DNA from: an uncultured Verrucomicrobiales bacterium
GTDB lineage: Bacteria > Verrucomicrobiota > Verrucomicrobiia > Verrucomicrobiales > Akkermansiaceae
Direction: 5' to 3'
Assembly (NCBI GenBank): GCA_937128235.1
Contig: CAKZMG010000287.1
Coordinates: forward strand, 1 to 33,314
DNA length: 33,314 bases
A program made the translations under genes and the position numbers. Positions 17,047 through 24,791 of this stretch are shown piece by piece. The notes beneath the pieces were generated by a model. That model was not told the origin of the DNA. It worked only from the letters and a program-made list of their open reading frames with translations, and did not search any database. How positions within the stretch are numbered: position 1 is the first letter of the stretch; every line of letters begins with the position of its first letter.

Positions 17047-18360
17047 TTAAAATTCTCCGTGTTTAGCTTCAGCTTGAGCGGCGATGCTGGTGGTTTTAGG
17101 GATGATGATTTGTGCAGTGAAATCCAGTTCTAACTGTTCTGGAGGTGGGGCGAATTTCGCGCGCAGTGCCTCACTATCCAGTTCGTGTTTGGCGGGGTTA
17201 TGATTCACACAGATCATGAAAGGAAGGGTCTTTTTAAGATTCACTCTGAGCTTGATGAGATCTTCTAGCCGCACTGCGTGATGCCTGCGAAGTGCTACGA
17301 TGCGCTGGGCATTTCTGACTCCTAGACCAGGGATGCGGTAGAGCATTTCTAGTGCCGCGCGGTTGATGTCTAGCGGGAAAAACGAGCGGTTCCGCAGTGC
17401 CCATGCGAGCTTGGGGTCGATGTCTAAGTCTAGGTTAGGTGCTTGCTCGGTGGTGAGTTCGTTGACATCGAATTTATAAAATCTCATGAGCCAATCTGCC
17501 TGATAGAGCCGGTGCTCGCGGATGAGAGGAGGGGACTTTAGCGGTAAGATCACAGATGGCTCAGGGATGGGGCTAAAGGCGGAGTAGTAAACGCGGCGGA
17601 GTTTGAAATTCCCATAGAGATCACCTGCTCGGTTGAGGAATTGGCTATCGTTAGACTGATCCGCCCCCACGATCATTTGCGTGCTTTGTCCCGATGCGTA
17701 GGTGGGTTTTTTGACGCGTGAGTTTGCTTTTTTAAGTTCCTTTCTGGTGGCTTTGGTTTCTAGGATTTTGGAATGGATGGTGGACATGGCATCTCTGGTG
17801 CGGTGCACATTTTTCTCTGGTGCGAGTTCCTGTAAACCTTCCTGAGTGGGAAGCTCTACATTGATGCTGAGACGATCCGCATATTTCCCAGCTTCTGCGA
17901 TGAGTTCGGGTGATGCTTCTGGGATGGTCTTGAGATGGATGTATCCGCGGAAGTGATGTTCCTCGCGCAGAGATTTAGCGACCTTGATGACTAGCTCCAT
18001 GGTGTAGTCAGCACTGCGGACGATACCTGAGCTGAGGAATAGTCCTTCGATGTAGTTGCGTTTATAAAAGGAGAGCGTGAGATCGACTACTTCTTCTGGT
18101 GTGAAACGTGCGCGTCTGACGTTGCTGGAGCGGCGGTTGATGCAGTAGTGGCAGTCGTAAAGGCAGACGTTAGTGAGCAGAACCTTGAGTAGAGAAATGC
18201 ATCTGCCATCGGGCGTGTAGGAATGACAAATGCCCGCTCCGCCTGTGGAGCCAACGCCTTTTCCGCTGGAGGAATCCTTGCGTGTGGTCCCAGAACTGGC
18301 GCAGGATGCATCATACTTAGCAGCATCCGCGAGTATCTCTAGCTTCTGTAGTTTGTTCAT
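17047..18360 (-). CDS. putative DNA modification/repair radical SAM protein (TIGR03916 type)
   Basis: 437 residues. The radical SAM cluster motif C-x3-C-x2-C is at C66, C70 and C73 (CLYDCHYC). Upstream cysteines C20, C45 and C54 are also typical of this family. The barrel extends to about 300, followed by a helix-hairpin-helix DNA-binding motif (about 336-375, IPGLGVRNAQRIVALRR). The family is distantly like spore photoproduct lyase, and a DNA repair role is inferred from domains and from linkage to DUF4130 and, elsewhere, UdgX. The N-terminus (KLEILADAAKYDASCASSG) is conserved, which fixes the ATG at 18360. The operator-like sequence directly against this ATG leaves no room for a Shine-Dalgarno. 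Confidence 0.9.
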   Translation of the reverse strand: MNKLQKLEILADAAKYDASCASSGTTRKDSSSGKGVGSTGGAGICHSYTPDGRCISLLKVLLTNVCLYDCHYCINRRSSNVRRARFTPEEVVDLTLSFYKRNYIEGLFLSSGIVRSADYTMELVIKVAKSLREEHHFRGYIHLKTIPEASPELIAEAGKYADRLSINVELPTQEGLQELAPEKNVHRTRDAMSTIHSKILETKATRKELKKANSRVKKPTYASGQSTQMIVGADQSNDSQFLNRAGDLYGNFKLRRVYYSAFSPIPEPSVILPLKSPPLIREHRLYQADWLMRFYKFDVNELTTEQAPNLDLDIDPKLAWALRNRSFFPLDINRAALEMLYRIPGLGVRNAQRIVALRRHHAVRLEDLIKLRVNLKKTLPFMICVNHNPAKHELDSEALRAKFAPPPEQLELDFTAQIIIPKTTSIAAQAEAKHGEF

Positions 18361-18361
18361 G

Positions 18362-18384
18362 TGTTCATAATGCTCTTATGAACA
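18362..18384 (-). promoter_or_regulatory. LexA-type operator of the radical SAM operon
   Basis: A 9-bp perfect inverted repeat (TGTTCATAA at 18362-18370 and TTATGAACA at 18376-18384) surrounds TGCTC. The right part reads TGCTC-N4-GAACA (18371-18384), one mismatch from TGTTC-N4-GAACA, the LexA box reported for Verrucomicrobia. Three half-sites, TGTTC, TGCTC (GAGCA on the other strand) and GAACA, recur at N4 spacing, so overlapping sites are possible. It overlaps the predicted -10 and ends 1 nt before the start codon of a DNA-repair gene, as an SOS operator would. Confidence 0.7.
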
Positions 18385-18394
18385 TTATTTTCAA
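18367..18394 (-). promoter_or_regulatory. predicted promoter of the radical SAM operon
   Basis: On the minus strand, TTGAAA (complement of 18389-18394) serves as -35 and CATTAT (complement of 18367-18372) as -10, with a 16-nt spacer. The -10 ends 6 nt before the ATG at 18360, so transcription should begin at or next to the start codon, predicting a leaderless mRNA. The LexA-type operator covers the -10 and spacer. Confidence 0.5.
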
Positions 18395-18423
18395 GTAATA
18401 TTTACTTTTTACAGAATACTAGT

Positions 18424-18437
18424 GCTCTGGACAGAGC
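18424..18437. promoter_or_regulatory. inverted repeat in the radical SAM/xylA intergenic region
   Basis: GCTCTG-GA-CAGAGC is a perfect 6-bp inverted repeat in the 211-bp divergent region. It lies about 135 bp upstream of the xylA start and could be an operator for the xylose genes. No consensus for a known regulator was recognised. Confidence 0.25.
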
Positions 18438-18571
18438 TTGTATTAAGTGGGTAGGGATAGTTTTGATATACCGCCTCAGTAGCTAAATAGCATAAATCGT
18501 AATTTAGAGTTTTTCTTTTGAAGTATGTGATTAGAGTAATAGTTCAATTTAAACAAATAAACTTTCTATTT

Positions 18572-19876
18572 ATGCAATATTTCGACTGTGATAAGATTCA
18601 ATATGAGGGGGCTTCTTCAAGAAATCCATTAGCGTTTAAACATTATAATGCGGAGGAGCTGGTGGATGGCAAGGCGATGAAAGATCACTTGAGATTTGCG
18701 GCTCCTTACTGGCATGTGATGCGCAATGAGCTGGCTGATCCATTTGGTGGAGGAACCGCACAGATGCCTTGGGATGATGGCTCTAACTCGGTGGAGAATG
18801 CTCTGTCTCGGGTGGATGTGTTTTTTGAATTTCTGGATAAAATAGGGATAGATTTCTACTGCTGGCACGATAGAGATATAGCACCTGAGCTGAATGATCT
18901 CGCCGCATCAAATGCAGCATTGGATCAAGTGGTGGCAAAGTTGAAAACAAAACAGCAGGAGACTGGGGTGAAGTTGCTCTGGGGAACTGCGTGTCTGTTC
19001 TCGCATCCAAGATATTCACAAGGTGGAGCGACTTCTCCAAATGCTCAGGTCTATGCGTATGCTGCGGCACAGGTGAAGAAGGCTCTGGAGTGCACGAAGG
19101 AGCTGGACGGTCTGGGATACACGTTCTGGGGTGGTCGTGAGGGATATGCAACGTTGTTGAATACGAATATGAAGCGTGAGGTGGATCACTTGGCAGCATT
19201 TCTGCATATGGCGGTGGATCATGCTAAGAAGATCGGTTTTGATGGTCCATTTTATATTGAGCCTAAGCCGCGCGAGCCATCGACTCATCAATATGATACG
19301 GACTCAGCTACGTGTTTGAATTTCCTGCGTGAGTATGATCTGATGGATCATTTTAAGTTAAACATAGAGACAAACCACGCGACTTTAGCGGGGCACACAA
19401 TGGAGCACGAGCTGACTGTTTGTGCGAATGCGGGGATGCTGGGAAGCATCGATGCGAACCGTGGTGATGAACTGATAGGCTGGGATACGGATCAGTTTCC
19501 TACCGACATTTATCTGACCACGCAGGTGATGCTAGTGGTGTTAGAGATGGGTGGGTTTACGTCTGGTGGGCTGAATTTTGATGCGAAGAGACGCAGGGAA
19601 TCTCATGAGCCTATTGATCTGATGTATGCGCATATTGGTGGGATGGATGCCTTCGCGCGTGGTCTCAAGATCGCATCTGCGATACGTAATGATGGGCGTA
19701 TGGCGGATTTCGTGCAGGCTCGATATAGCACGTTTGATTCTGATATTGGTGCGAAAGTTGAGGCTGGTGAGGTGACGTTTGAGGATTTAGAGAAATATGC
19801 GCTGTCGCATCCTGAGCCTAGCTTGGGGAGTGGTCGCCAAGAGCTGATGGAGAATTTACTTAACGAGTATATTTAG
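18572..19876 (+). CDS. xylA: xylose isomerase
   Basis: 434 residues from ATG 18572, matching the E. coli-type (class II) xylose isomerase. It converts D-xylose to D-xylulose in the cytoplasm. Active-site residues sit at E. coli positions minus two: H99 and D102 in CWHDRD, E230 and K232 in IEPKP, E266 and H269 in IETNHATL, D294 in DANRGD, and D305/D307 in WDTDQFP. A longer frame from ATG 18518 adds 18 residues with no family equivalent, and [13 protein letters not shown] aligns with the known N-terminus, so the later start was chosen. xylB follows 1 nt after the stop. Regulation is probably xylose-responsive, but no XylR gene is present here. Confidence 0.96.
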   Translation: MQYFDCDKIQYEGASSRNPLAFKHYNAEELVDGKAMKDHLRFAAPYWHVMRNELADPFGGGTAQMPWDDGSNSVENALSRVDVFFEFLDKIGIDFYCWHDRDIAPELNDLAASNAALDQVVAKLKTKQQETGVKLLWGTACLFSHPRYSQGGATSPNAQVYAYAAAQVKKALECTKELDGLGYTFWGGREGYATLLNTNMKREVDHLAAFLHMAVDHAKKIGFDGPFYIEPKPREPSTHQYDTDSATCLNFLREYDLMDHFKLNIETNHATLAGHTMEHELTVCANAGMLGSIDANRGDELIGWDTDQFPTDIYLTTQVMLVVLEMGGFTSGGLNFDAKRRRESHEPIDLMYAHIGGMDAFARGLKIASAIRNDGRMADFVQARYSTFDSDIGAKVEAGEVTFEDLEKYALSHPEPSLGSGRQELMENLLNEYI

Positions 19877-19877
19877 T

Positions 19878-21434
19878 ATGTCCTATTCACTGGGGTTAGA
19901 TGCATCTACGCAGAGTATTTCCGCTATCATTATTGATGTCGAGGTGGGCGAAGTCGTCGCTGAGGGATCGGTAAATTTCGGGGAGCGCTTGCCTCATTAT
20001 AAGGCACCATCAGGATTTATTGCTGGTGGTGAAGGCGGAGAAGTTCACTCTGATCCGCTGATGTGGTTAGATGCTTTGGAGATTCTGTTAGAGGAGTTAT
20101 CAGGGAAATTTGATCTCTCTAAGGTAAGCGCAGTTTCGGGTGCAGGACAGCAGCATGGGTCGGTATATCTGAATGAAAAGTGGCTTGCAGGGGTAAGGAA
20201 TTTTGACTCTAACAGATCACTTTCTGAGCAGGTGAAACCATTGCTGGCGAGGAAGACTTCTCCCATCTGGATGGACAGCAGCACGAGTGCGGAATGCCGT
20301 GAAATAGCTGAAGCTGTGGATGGCGATGAAGTGATGTGTGCGAAGTCTGGCTCAGTAGCTATTGAGCGATTCACTGGTCCGCAGATTCGTAAATTTTATC
20401 AATGCAATCCAAGTGCTTATGATGAAACTGCAAGGATTCATCTGGTGAGTTCGTTTCTATGTAGCGTTCTAACAGGACGTGATGCGGCTATTGATACGGG
20501 TGATGGAGCGGGGATGAATCTGTTGAATATCCAGAGCTGGGAGTGGGATGATGAGTTGTTAGATGCAACTGCTCCTGATTTGTTAGAGAAACTCCCCGAG
20601 GTGAAATTTGGGGAAAGTGTGGAGGGTGAGGTGAGTGATTATTTCATCCAGAGGTATGGTTTCTCAGAGGGTGTGGAGGTGACTATTTTCACGGGAGATA
20701 ATCCGAGCAGCTTAGTGGGGATGGGGGCGAGCGAGCCCGGGAAGGTGGTGATTTCTCTTGGGACATCGGATACATTTTTCGCGGCGATGAAGGATGTGGT
20801 TTCAGATCCCGATGGTTGCGGGCACGTGTTTGGGAATCCCGTAGCTGGGTCGATGTCATTGCAGTGTTTCGCGAACGGGTCACTGGCGCGGGAGGCTGTG
20901 AAGGATAGATTTGGTTATGGCTGGGATGAGTTTACGAAGGCATTTTCTGTGACGGAGTGTGGAAATGGCGGGAATTTGATGTTGCCATTTTTTTCTCCAG
21001 AGACGAGTCCGAGATTGGATTTAGCTGAGCCGATCTTGGAAGGGAGTAAAGCTTTTGAAGCGTGGGAGAATGCAGATGTAGCGGTCAGAGCGTGTGTTGA
21101 GGGGCAGTTTCTGAATATGAAGCAGAGAGTAAAATGGATGGGGTTATCTACTGATGTGATTTATCTAACTGGGGGAGCTTCTAAGAACGATGCGATTGCT
21201 CAGGTGGTTTCAAATATTTTCCAAACTAGGGTGGAGAGATTAACGGTGAGCAGTTCTGTGGCTTTGGGGGCAGCGATGCGAGCAGCGTCTAACAGTCTGG
21301 GGAAAGTGATCGCTGATCTGGAGAAGGTGTTTTGTCTTCCAGATGAAAATGGTAAGATTCATCCTAACGTGAGCGAGAGTGTCTATGCGGAATCTGCGCG
21401 GCGGATAAATGAGTTAATTAGCAAAAATTCTTAA
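19878..21434 (+). CDS. xylB: xylulokinase (FGGY family)
   Basis: 518 residues. It phosphorylates D-xylulose to xylulose 5-phosphate, which enters the pentose phosphate pathway. The FGGY N-terminal domain (about 1-265) opens with LGLDASTQSISAIIID and contains SGAGQQHGSVYL. D274 in TGDNPSS is the likely catalytic base. The C-terminal domain (about 280-518) contains SLGTSDTFFA and LTGGASKNDAIAQV, typical nucleotide-site elements. It starts 1 nt after the xylA stop, a two-gene xylose operon. The length and the HYKAPSGF and VHSDPLMWLDA segments look closer to the longer, animal/plant-like xylulokinase clade than to E. coli XylB (484 residues), an impression that would need a tree. Confidence 0.93.
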   Translation: MSYSLGLDASTQSISAIIIDVEVGEVVAEGSVNFGERLPHYKAPSGFIAGGEGGEVHSDPLMWLDALEILLEELSGKFDLSKVSAVSGAGQQHGSVYLNEKWLAGVRNFDSNRSLSEQVKPLLARKTSPIWMDSSTSAECREIAEAVDGDEVMCAKSGSVAIERFTGPQIRKFYQCNPSAYDETARIHLVSSFLCSVLTGRDAAIDTGDGAGMNLLNIQSWEWDDELLDATAPDLLEKLPEVKFGESVEGEVSDYFIQRYGFSEGVEVTIFTGDNPSSLVGMGASEPGKVVISLGTSDTFFAAMKDVVSDPDGCGHVFGNPVAGSMSLQCFANGSLAREAVKDRFGYGWDEFTKAFSVTECGNGGNLMLPFFSPETSPRLDLAEPILEGSKAFEAWENADVAVRACVEGQFLNMKQRVKWMGLSTDVIYLTGGASKNDAIAQVVSNIFQTRVERLTVSSSVALGAAMRAASNSLGKVIADLEKVFCLPDENGKIHPNVSESVYAESARRINELISKNS

Positions 21435-21474
21435 ATATCTGTGCAAGGTGGTGCGGTTTTGTTAGGAACAGGGC

Positions 21475-21897
21475 ATGGAAGATGAACCAATGCTGAAGAT
21501 CCGATCGCGGACGGATTGTCCATGCGGGACTGAGAAAATGTATCATGATTGTTGCCGACCTTATCACATAGGTAAGGCTCAGCCTGATACTGCTGAGTTG
21601 CTGATGCGTGCTCGCTACTCCGCATTTTTCTTTAGGCTGGTGGACTACTTGGTGAGTTCAACTCATCCAGATGTTAGAGGTAAGGATTTGAGGGCAGAGC
21701 TGGATGATGTGGTGGATGATATGTTGTGGCGAAAATTAAGAATAATCAGCAAGAGTAAGGGAGGTGCTGATGATAAGAAGGGTAAGGTGGAGTTTATAGC
21801 TCAGTATCATTGTGATGGTGAGTTTCTAGAACTGCATGAGAGGTCACGTTTCAGAAAATATAAGGGACAGTGGAAGTATGTGGATGATAAAGGTTAA
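21475..21897 (+). CDS. YchJ-like protein with SEC-C zinc motif
   Basis: 140 residues. The N-terminal SEC-C motif (C15-x-C17 then C26-C27 in DCPCG and YHDCCRPY) is a small zinc-binding knuckle also found at the SecA C-terminus. The remaining NTF2-like part (about 38-135) carries the family signature ELLMRARYSAFFFRLVDYLVSSTHP. This matches the UPF0225/YchJ family, whose function is unknown. It begins 40 nt after xylB with an AGGAACAGG-like ribosome-binding stretch; a second ATG at 21490 is also possible. It may be read through from the xyl operon, though nothing ties it to xylose use. Confidence 0.86.
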   Translation: MEDEPMLKIRSRTDCPCGTEKMYHDCCRPYHIGKAQPDTAELLMRARYSAFFFRLVDYLVSSTHPDVRGKDLRAELDDVVDDMLWRKLRIISKSKGGADDKKGKVEFIAQYHCDGEFLELHERSRFRKYKGQWKYVDDKG

Positions 21898-21906
21898 GTT
21901 GTAAAT

Positions 21907-22419
21907 ATGGAGAAGGAATATAATGGAGAAGATAATAGTTTAGTGTTCACACGGATGCCTGCGGATGGTTTTGATAACTTCATGGCAGACCCTGAGTTAG
22001 TGATTGCTGTAGTTGAAAATATGGGGTTTGGTGACAAGGAGGAAATTTCTAAATTGGCTTTAGAGGACATGGATAAAGCTTTGCAGGTTCTGGAGGGGTT
22101 CGGACAGGGGGAGTGGATGAGCTTTGGTTTTGAGAACTGCTGGGCGAGCTTTTTGGATAAATTTCCACAAGATAAAATATTAAAAATGATAGTGGATGAG
22201 GGGAGGAACACGCAAATTTACACTGAGTATGGGGAAATACGAGTGCTTAGCCAGAGTCAGGTGGTGAGGGCTTCTGAGGGGCTGAGTAAACTTGAGTTAG
22301 TAGATGGCTCCCCAAGTGAAATGGGAGAGCTTATGGTAGAAGCTTGTCTGCCAGGGGTACAAAATTTTTTCAGTATTGCAGCGGGATTGAATGAATTTGT
22401 TTTGGTGAGTCGTGTTTAA
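21907..22419 (+). CDS. hypothetical protein
   Basis: 170 residues, soluble, acidic, with no signal sequence or membrane segment. Nothing in it was recognised. It appears mixed alpha/beta, with a middle segment rich in aromatic residues (WMSFGFENCWASFLDKFP, about 75-92) and a hydrophobic C-terminal part (about 148-170). It starts 9 nt after the YchJ-like gene, so co-transcription is likely, and is followed at 2 nt by the small frame that may begin the next gene. Its operonic position with two other small proteins is the only context available. Confidence 0.6.
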   Translation: MEKEYNGEDNSLVFTRMPADGFDNFMADPELVIAVVENMGFGDKEEISKLALEDMDKALQVLEGFGQGEWMSFGFENCWASFLDKFPQDKILKMIVDEGRNTQIYTEYGEIRVLSQSQVVRASEGLSKLELVDGSPSEMGELMVEACLPGVQNFFSIAAGLNEFVLVSRV

Positions 22420-22420
22420 T

Positions 22421-22907
22421 ATGAGCTATATCCTCAATATCGTGTATCTTGGACTAGATGGTAATTTTAAAAGCAAATAAAGCTGAGGGATCGTTCTTGG
22501 GGCGGGGGACTCACGTGTGGCTTGAGGTTACTGATGCGGAAGGGAATAAAACAACCTTTTCTGGTGTTAAGAATGGCAGAATGTTAGATGTTATCAGAGA
22601 TTACAAACGCGATTATGATAGAGATGCCGCTCGCGGATTGTTAGAAATTTCTCCACCTGATCATCTGACTGAGGATGAGTGGAGTATGGCTGTGTTATCA
22701 GCCGCTGAGGAAGTACTAGATGAAATGCATGGAAACTATGCGTTTAATGGAATTTTTCCATGGGGGAAAACGAGTAGTGGAATCCCACGATCAAACTGCT
22801 GCTGTGTGGCTCAAAACATCATCAAACGTGCAGGCGGTGAGATACCTGATGATAAGATTAAAGGCGTTCTACCTGGGCTGGGCAGAGGTTGGAGAGATTA
22901 TTTATAA
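22421..22907 (+). CDS. possible permuted papain-like (NlpC/P60-superfamily) protein, maybe frameshifted
   Basis: The frame from ATG 22458 encodes 149 residues with a His in GTHVWLEVTD (H19) and a Cys cluster in RSNCCCVAQNII (C113-C115). His before Cys with this spacing resembles circularly permuted NlpC/papain-like hydrolases; this is an inference from motif shape. A separate frame from ATG 22421 reads MSYILNIVYLGLDGNFKSK-stop, a beta-strand-like start 2 nt after the previous gene. Removing one A from the T4A4 run at 22472-22479 would join the two into about 161 residues. The start may therefore be 22421 with a frameshift, or simply 22458. The 3' end overlaps the convergent esterase-like gene by 10 bp. 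Confidence 0.5.
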
Positions 22908-23773
22908 TCACCGATAAAGGTACCTTCTGGAGCATCGTCTAAAAAGCCGTGATCGGCAATAAAGTAGTCTGAGCTTTCTAGTGATCTGACGAAGTTTTCT
23001 TGGTTCACATTAAAATTAAAAAAGCTGTGTGTTCCTTGCTTGAATGGGTAAAACATGCAGGTGTTTTTCTTGCGCTGCATCTTCTTGGTGAACTGCTCTA
23101 TGTCCCCGATCGGTGTGGTTTGGTCAGCAGAGCCATGATAAAAAATCATCGGTGGTGCGTTCTTGGATATGCAGCGAGTTGGGCTGGTTTTAATAGCTGC
23201 TTTTTTGTCTTCAAAGAGCTCATAGGCAGCGGTTTTCTTAGTCGTGTCAATGATCGCACTGTATAGGATGAGCGCATTCGGACGGCTATCAAATAGTCCA
23301 TTGTCCTCCACATCAGGATTCACCGCAGCACAGAGTGCGATGTGAGCGCCGCTACCAGCACCGCAGGCAATGATCTTATGCGGATTAACTCCAAGGAAGA
23401 GATGGCTCTCGCGTAACCATAAGATGAGTGACTGCGCGTCTTCTATCGCTTCTTTAGGCGTGCTCTTATGGATGGATGACACGCGGTATTCAGCGAGGAT
23501 GACAACTGCTCCTCGAAGCACAAAATGCAGTGCTTGAGGGGCGAATTGACTCACCATTTGGTTATCCCATTTTCCACCGTGAAAGAACACGATGGCAGTG
23601 CGCTGCTCATCTTCTAGGAAGTCTTCTGGATAGAGAAAATGTGCATCGAGATTAGTCTCGCCTTCCTCCCCCTCAATCCTTTTGTAGGTATGGATGACTT
23701 CTCCCTTCAGCAGCTCTTGCTCGCGCATTAGCAGAGTGGGTGAGTTATTGTCGATGATAGTTTCTGGCTCCAT
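22898..23773 (-). CDS. alpha/beta hydrolase, BD-FAE/acetyl esterase-like, with atypical nucleophile elbow
   Basis: 291 residues, cytoplasmic, alpha/beta-hydrolase fold of the esterase/lipase type used on acylated sugars. HGG at 65-67 forms the oxyanion hole, and EYRVSS (95-100) follows as in the family. D217 in GSADQTTP and H249 in GTHSFF are good candidates for the acid and base. The nucleophile elbow, normally G-x-S-A-G-G-H, reads G138-A-G-S-G-A-H144. The expected Ser position is Gly140 and Ser is shifted by one to 141. Either Ser141 serves with altered geometry or the protein is not a classical serine hydrolase. Single gene, convergent with the papain-like gene and divergent from the secreted protein gene at 23865. 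Confidence 0.82.
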   Translation of the reverse strand: MEPETIIDNNSPTLLMREQELLKGEVIHTYKRIEGEEGETNLDAHFLYPEDFLEDEQRTAIVFFHGGKWDNQMVSQFAPQALHFVLRGAVVILAEYRVSSIHKSTPKEAIEDAQSLILWLRESHLFLGVNPHKIIACGAGSGAHIALCAAVNPDVEDNGLFDSRPNALILYSAIIDTTKKTAAYELFEDKKAAIKTSPTRCISKNAPPMIFYHGSADQTTPIGDIEQFTKKMQRKKNTCMFYPFKQGTHSFFNFNVNQENFVRSLESSDYFIADHGFLDDAPEGTFIGDYK

Positions 23774-23864
23774 GGTGACTGGTGAGAGGATGAATATGGT
23801 TGTTTCTTTTGTAAACGATGTTTTTTTATTTTAAATCCTACCGAATCAGTGCCAATATTCATTT

Positions 23865-24779
23865 ATGAACAAACGATTATTAACTTTATGCTCCGTTCTT
23901 TTCACTCTCTGTTTGGTGAGTGTGGAAACGCAAGGTCAAGTTCAGGTGGTCACTGTGAATGCGCCGCTGAAATCTCAGCTTGAAGGTGTTTACATGCAAT
24001 GGAGGACGGCAATGATCAAGAAAAATTACAACTTGTGGGCGCAATATACCGCTAGACATAGGCAACAGCATATCAAAAATCGGATCGTTTCTGAAAAGAA
24101 AGCATTTCCCGCATGGATTTTTCAAGTGCCAGTAAACCCACCTGCATTGGCTGGGCTGAAGCCTGTGAGCGTGAGCGCAAAAGGAGCTACAGCTACAGCA
24201 GTGTATTTTGGTAAAGTGGATTTCGGTGTGGGTGGTAATCCACCAGAGAATATATTACTTCTAAATTTCGTCAATGAACGCGGAAGGTGGAAGTATGATA
24301 AAGCAGAATTTATCCGACTCAACGAACTGTTAGATATCCGTAAGCAGCTCAAGGCGGGTAATTATAGCTACATCAAACAGAAGGATTTCCAGCCATCGGG
24401 TGTGATTCCACAGATGCCGATTGCAGTTCAACCCGCTCAATACATCGCTAAAGTTTACGCCTTCTGCCCGGGTAGAGAGGTGAAGATGAAGGTGAATAAA
24501 ATTTCTAACCACAGATTCCAGAATACGAAGATGTCTGAGGTTGTCTTGGGTGGAGGTCTGGCTGGTTTAAATGAAGTCCAATTTGCAACTAAATCACTCG
24601 AAGGAAGTACCGGGAAGGAAGCTCTCTGTATTCGTGTTTACCTCATGTCCACGGTGAAAGGGGTGAAGCCGATCAAGATGTTTGAATACCTAGTGAAAGA
24701 AGACGGAAAGGTGAAACAGTTTGGTAGTTCTAATTTCACCATCAATCAAGACGTAGTGAATAAGCTTAATGGCAAGTAA
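23865..24779 (+). CDS. hypothetical secreted protein
   Basis: 304 residues. A signal peptide (about 1-24, LCSVLFTLCLVSVETQGQ) is clear. The first mature part (about 36-155), with WRTAMIKKNYNLWAQYTA and a NERGRWKYDKAEF ending, resembles SnoaL/NTF2-like folds that appear in many secreted verrucomicrobial proteins; this is only a resemblance. The second part (about 175-300) is a beta-rich domain with no recognised family. It lies 12 nt upstream of the alpha-mannosidase gene on the same strand, so the two are probably one transcript and it may act outside the cytoplasm in mannoside use. Confidence 0.68.
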   Translation: MNKRLLTLCSVLFTLCLVSVETQGQVQVVTVNAPLKSQLEGVYMQWRTAMIKKNYNLWAQYTARHRQQHIKNRIVSEKKAFPAWIFQVPVNPPALAGLKPVSVSAKGATATAVYFGKVDFGVGGNPPENILLLNFVNERGRWKYDKAEFIRLNELLDIRKQLKAGNYSYIKQKDFQPSGVIPQMPIAVQPAQYIAKVYAFCPGREVKMKVNKISNHRFQNTKMSEVVLGGGLAGLNEVQFATKSLEGSTGKEALCIRVYLMSTVKGVKPIKMFEYLVKEDGKVKQFGSSNFTINQDVVNKLNGK

Positions 24780-24791
24780 CGTAGTGCTAAA

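Noticed and set aside
18518-18571. Longer xylA start at 18518
   Set aside because: Adds 18 residues absent from the family; catalytic numbering fits E. coli XylA from 18572.
18783-19291. Minus-strand frames of 91-138 residues opposite xylA
   Set aside because: They overlap the fully conserved xylA catalytic region and show no domain or ribosome-binding site.
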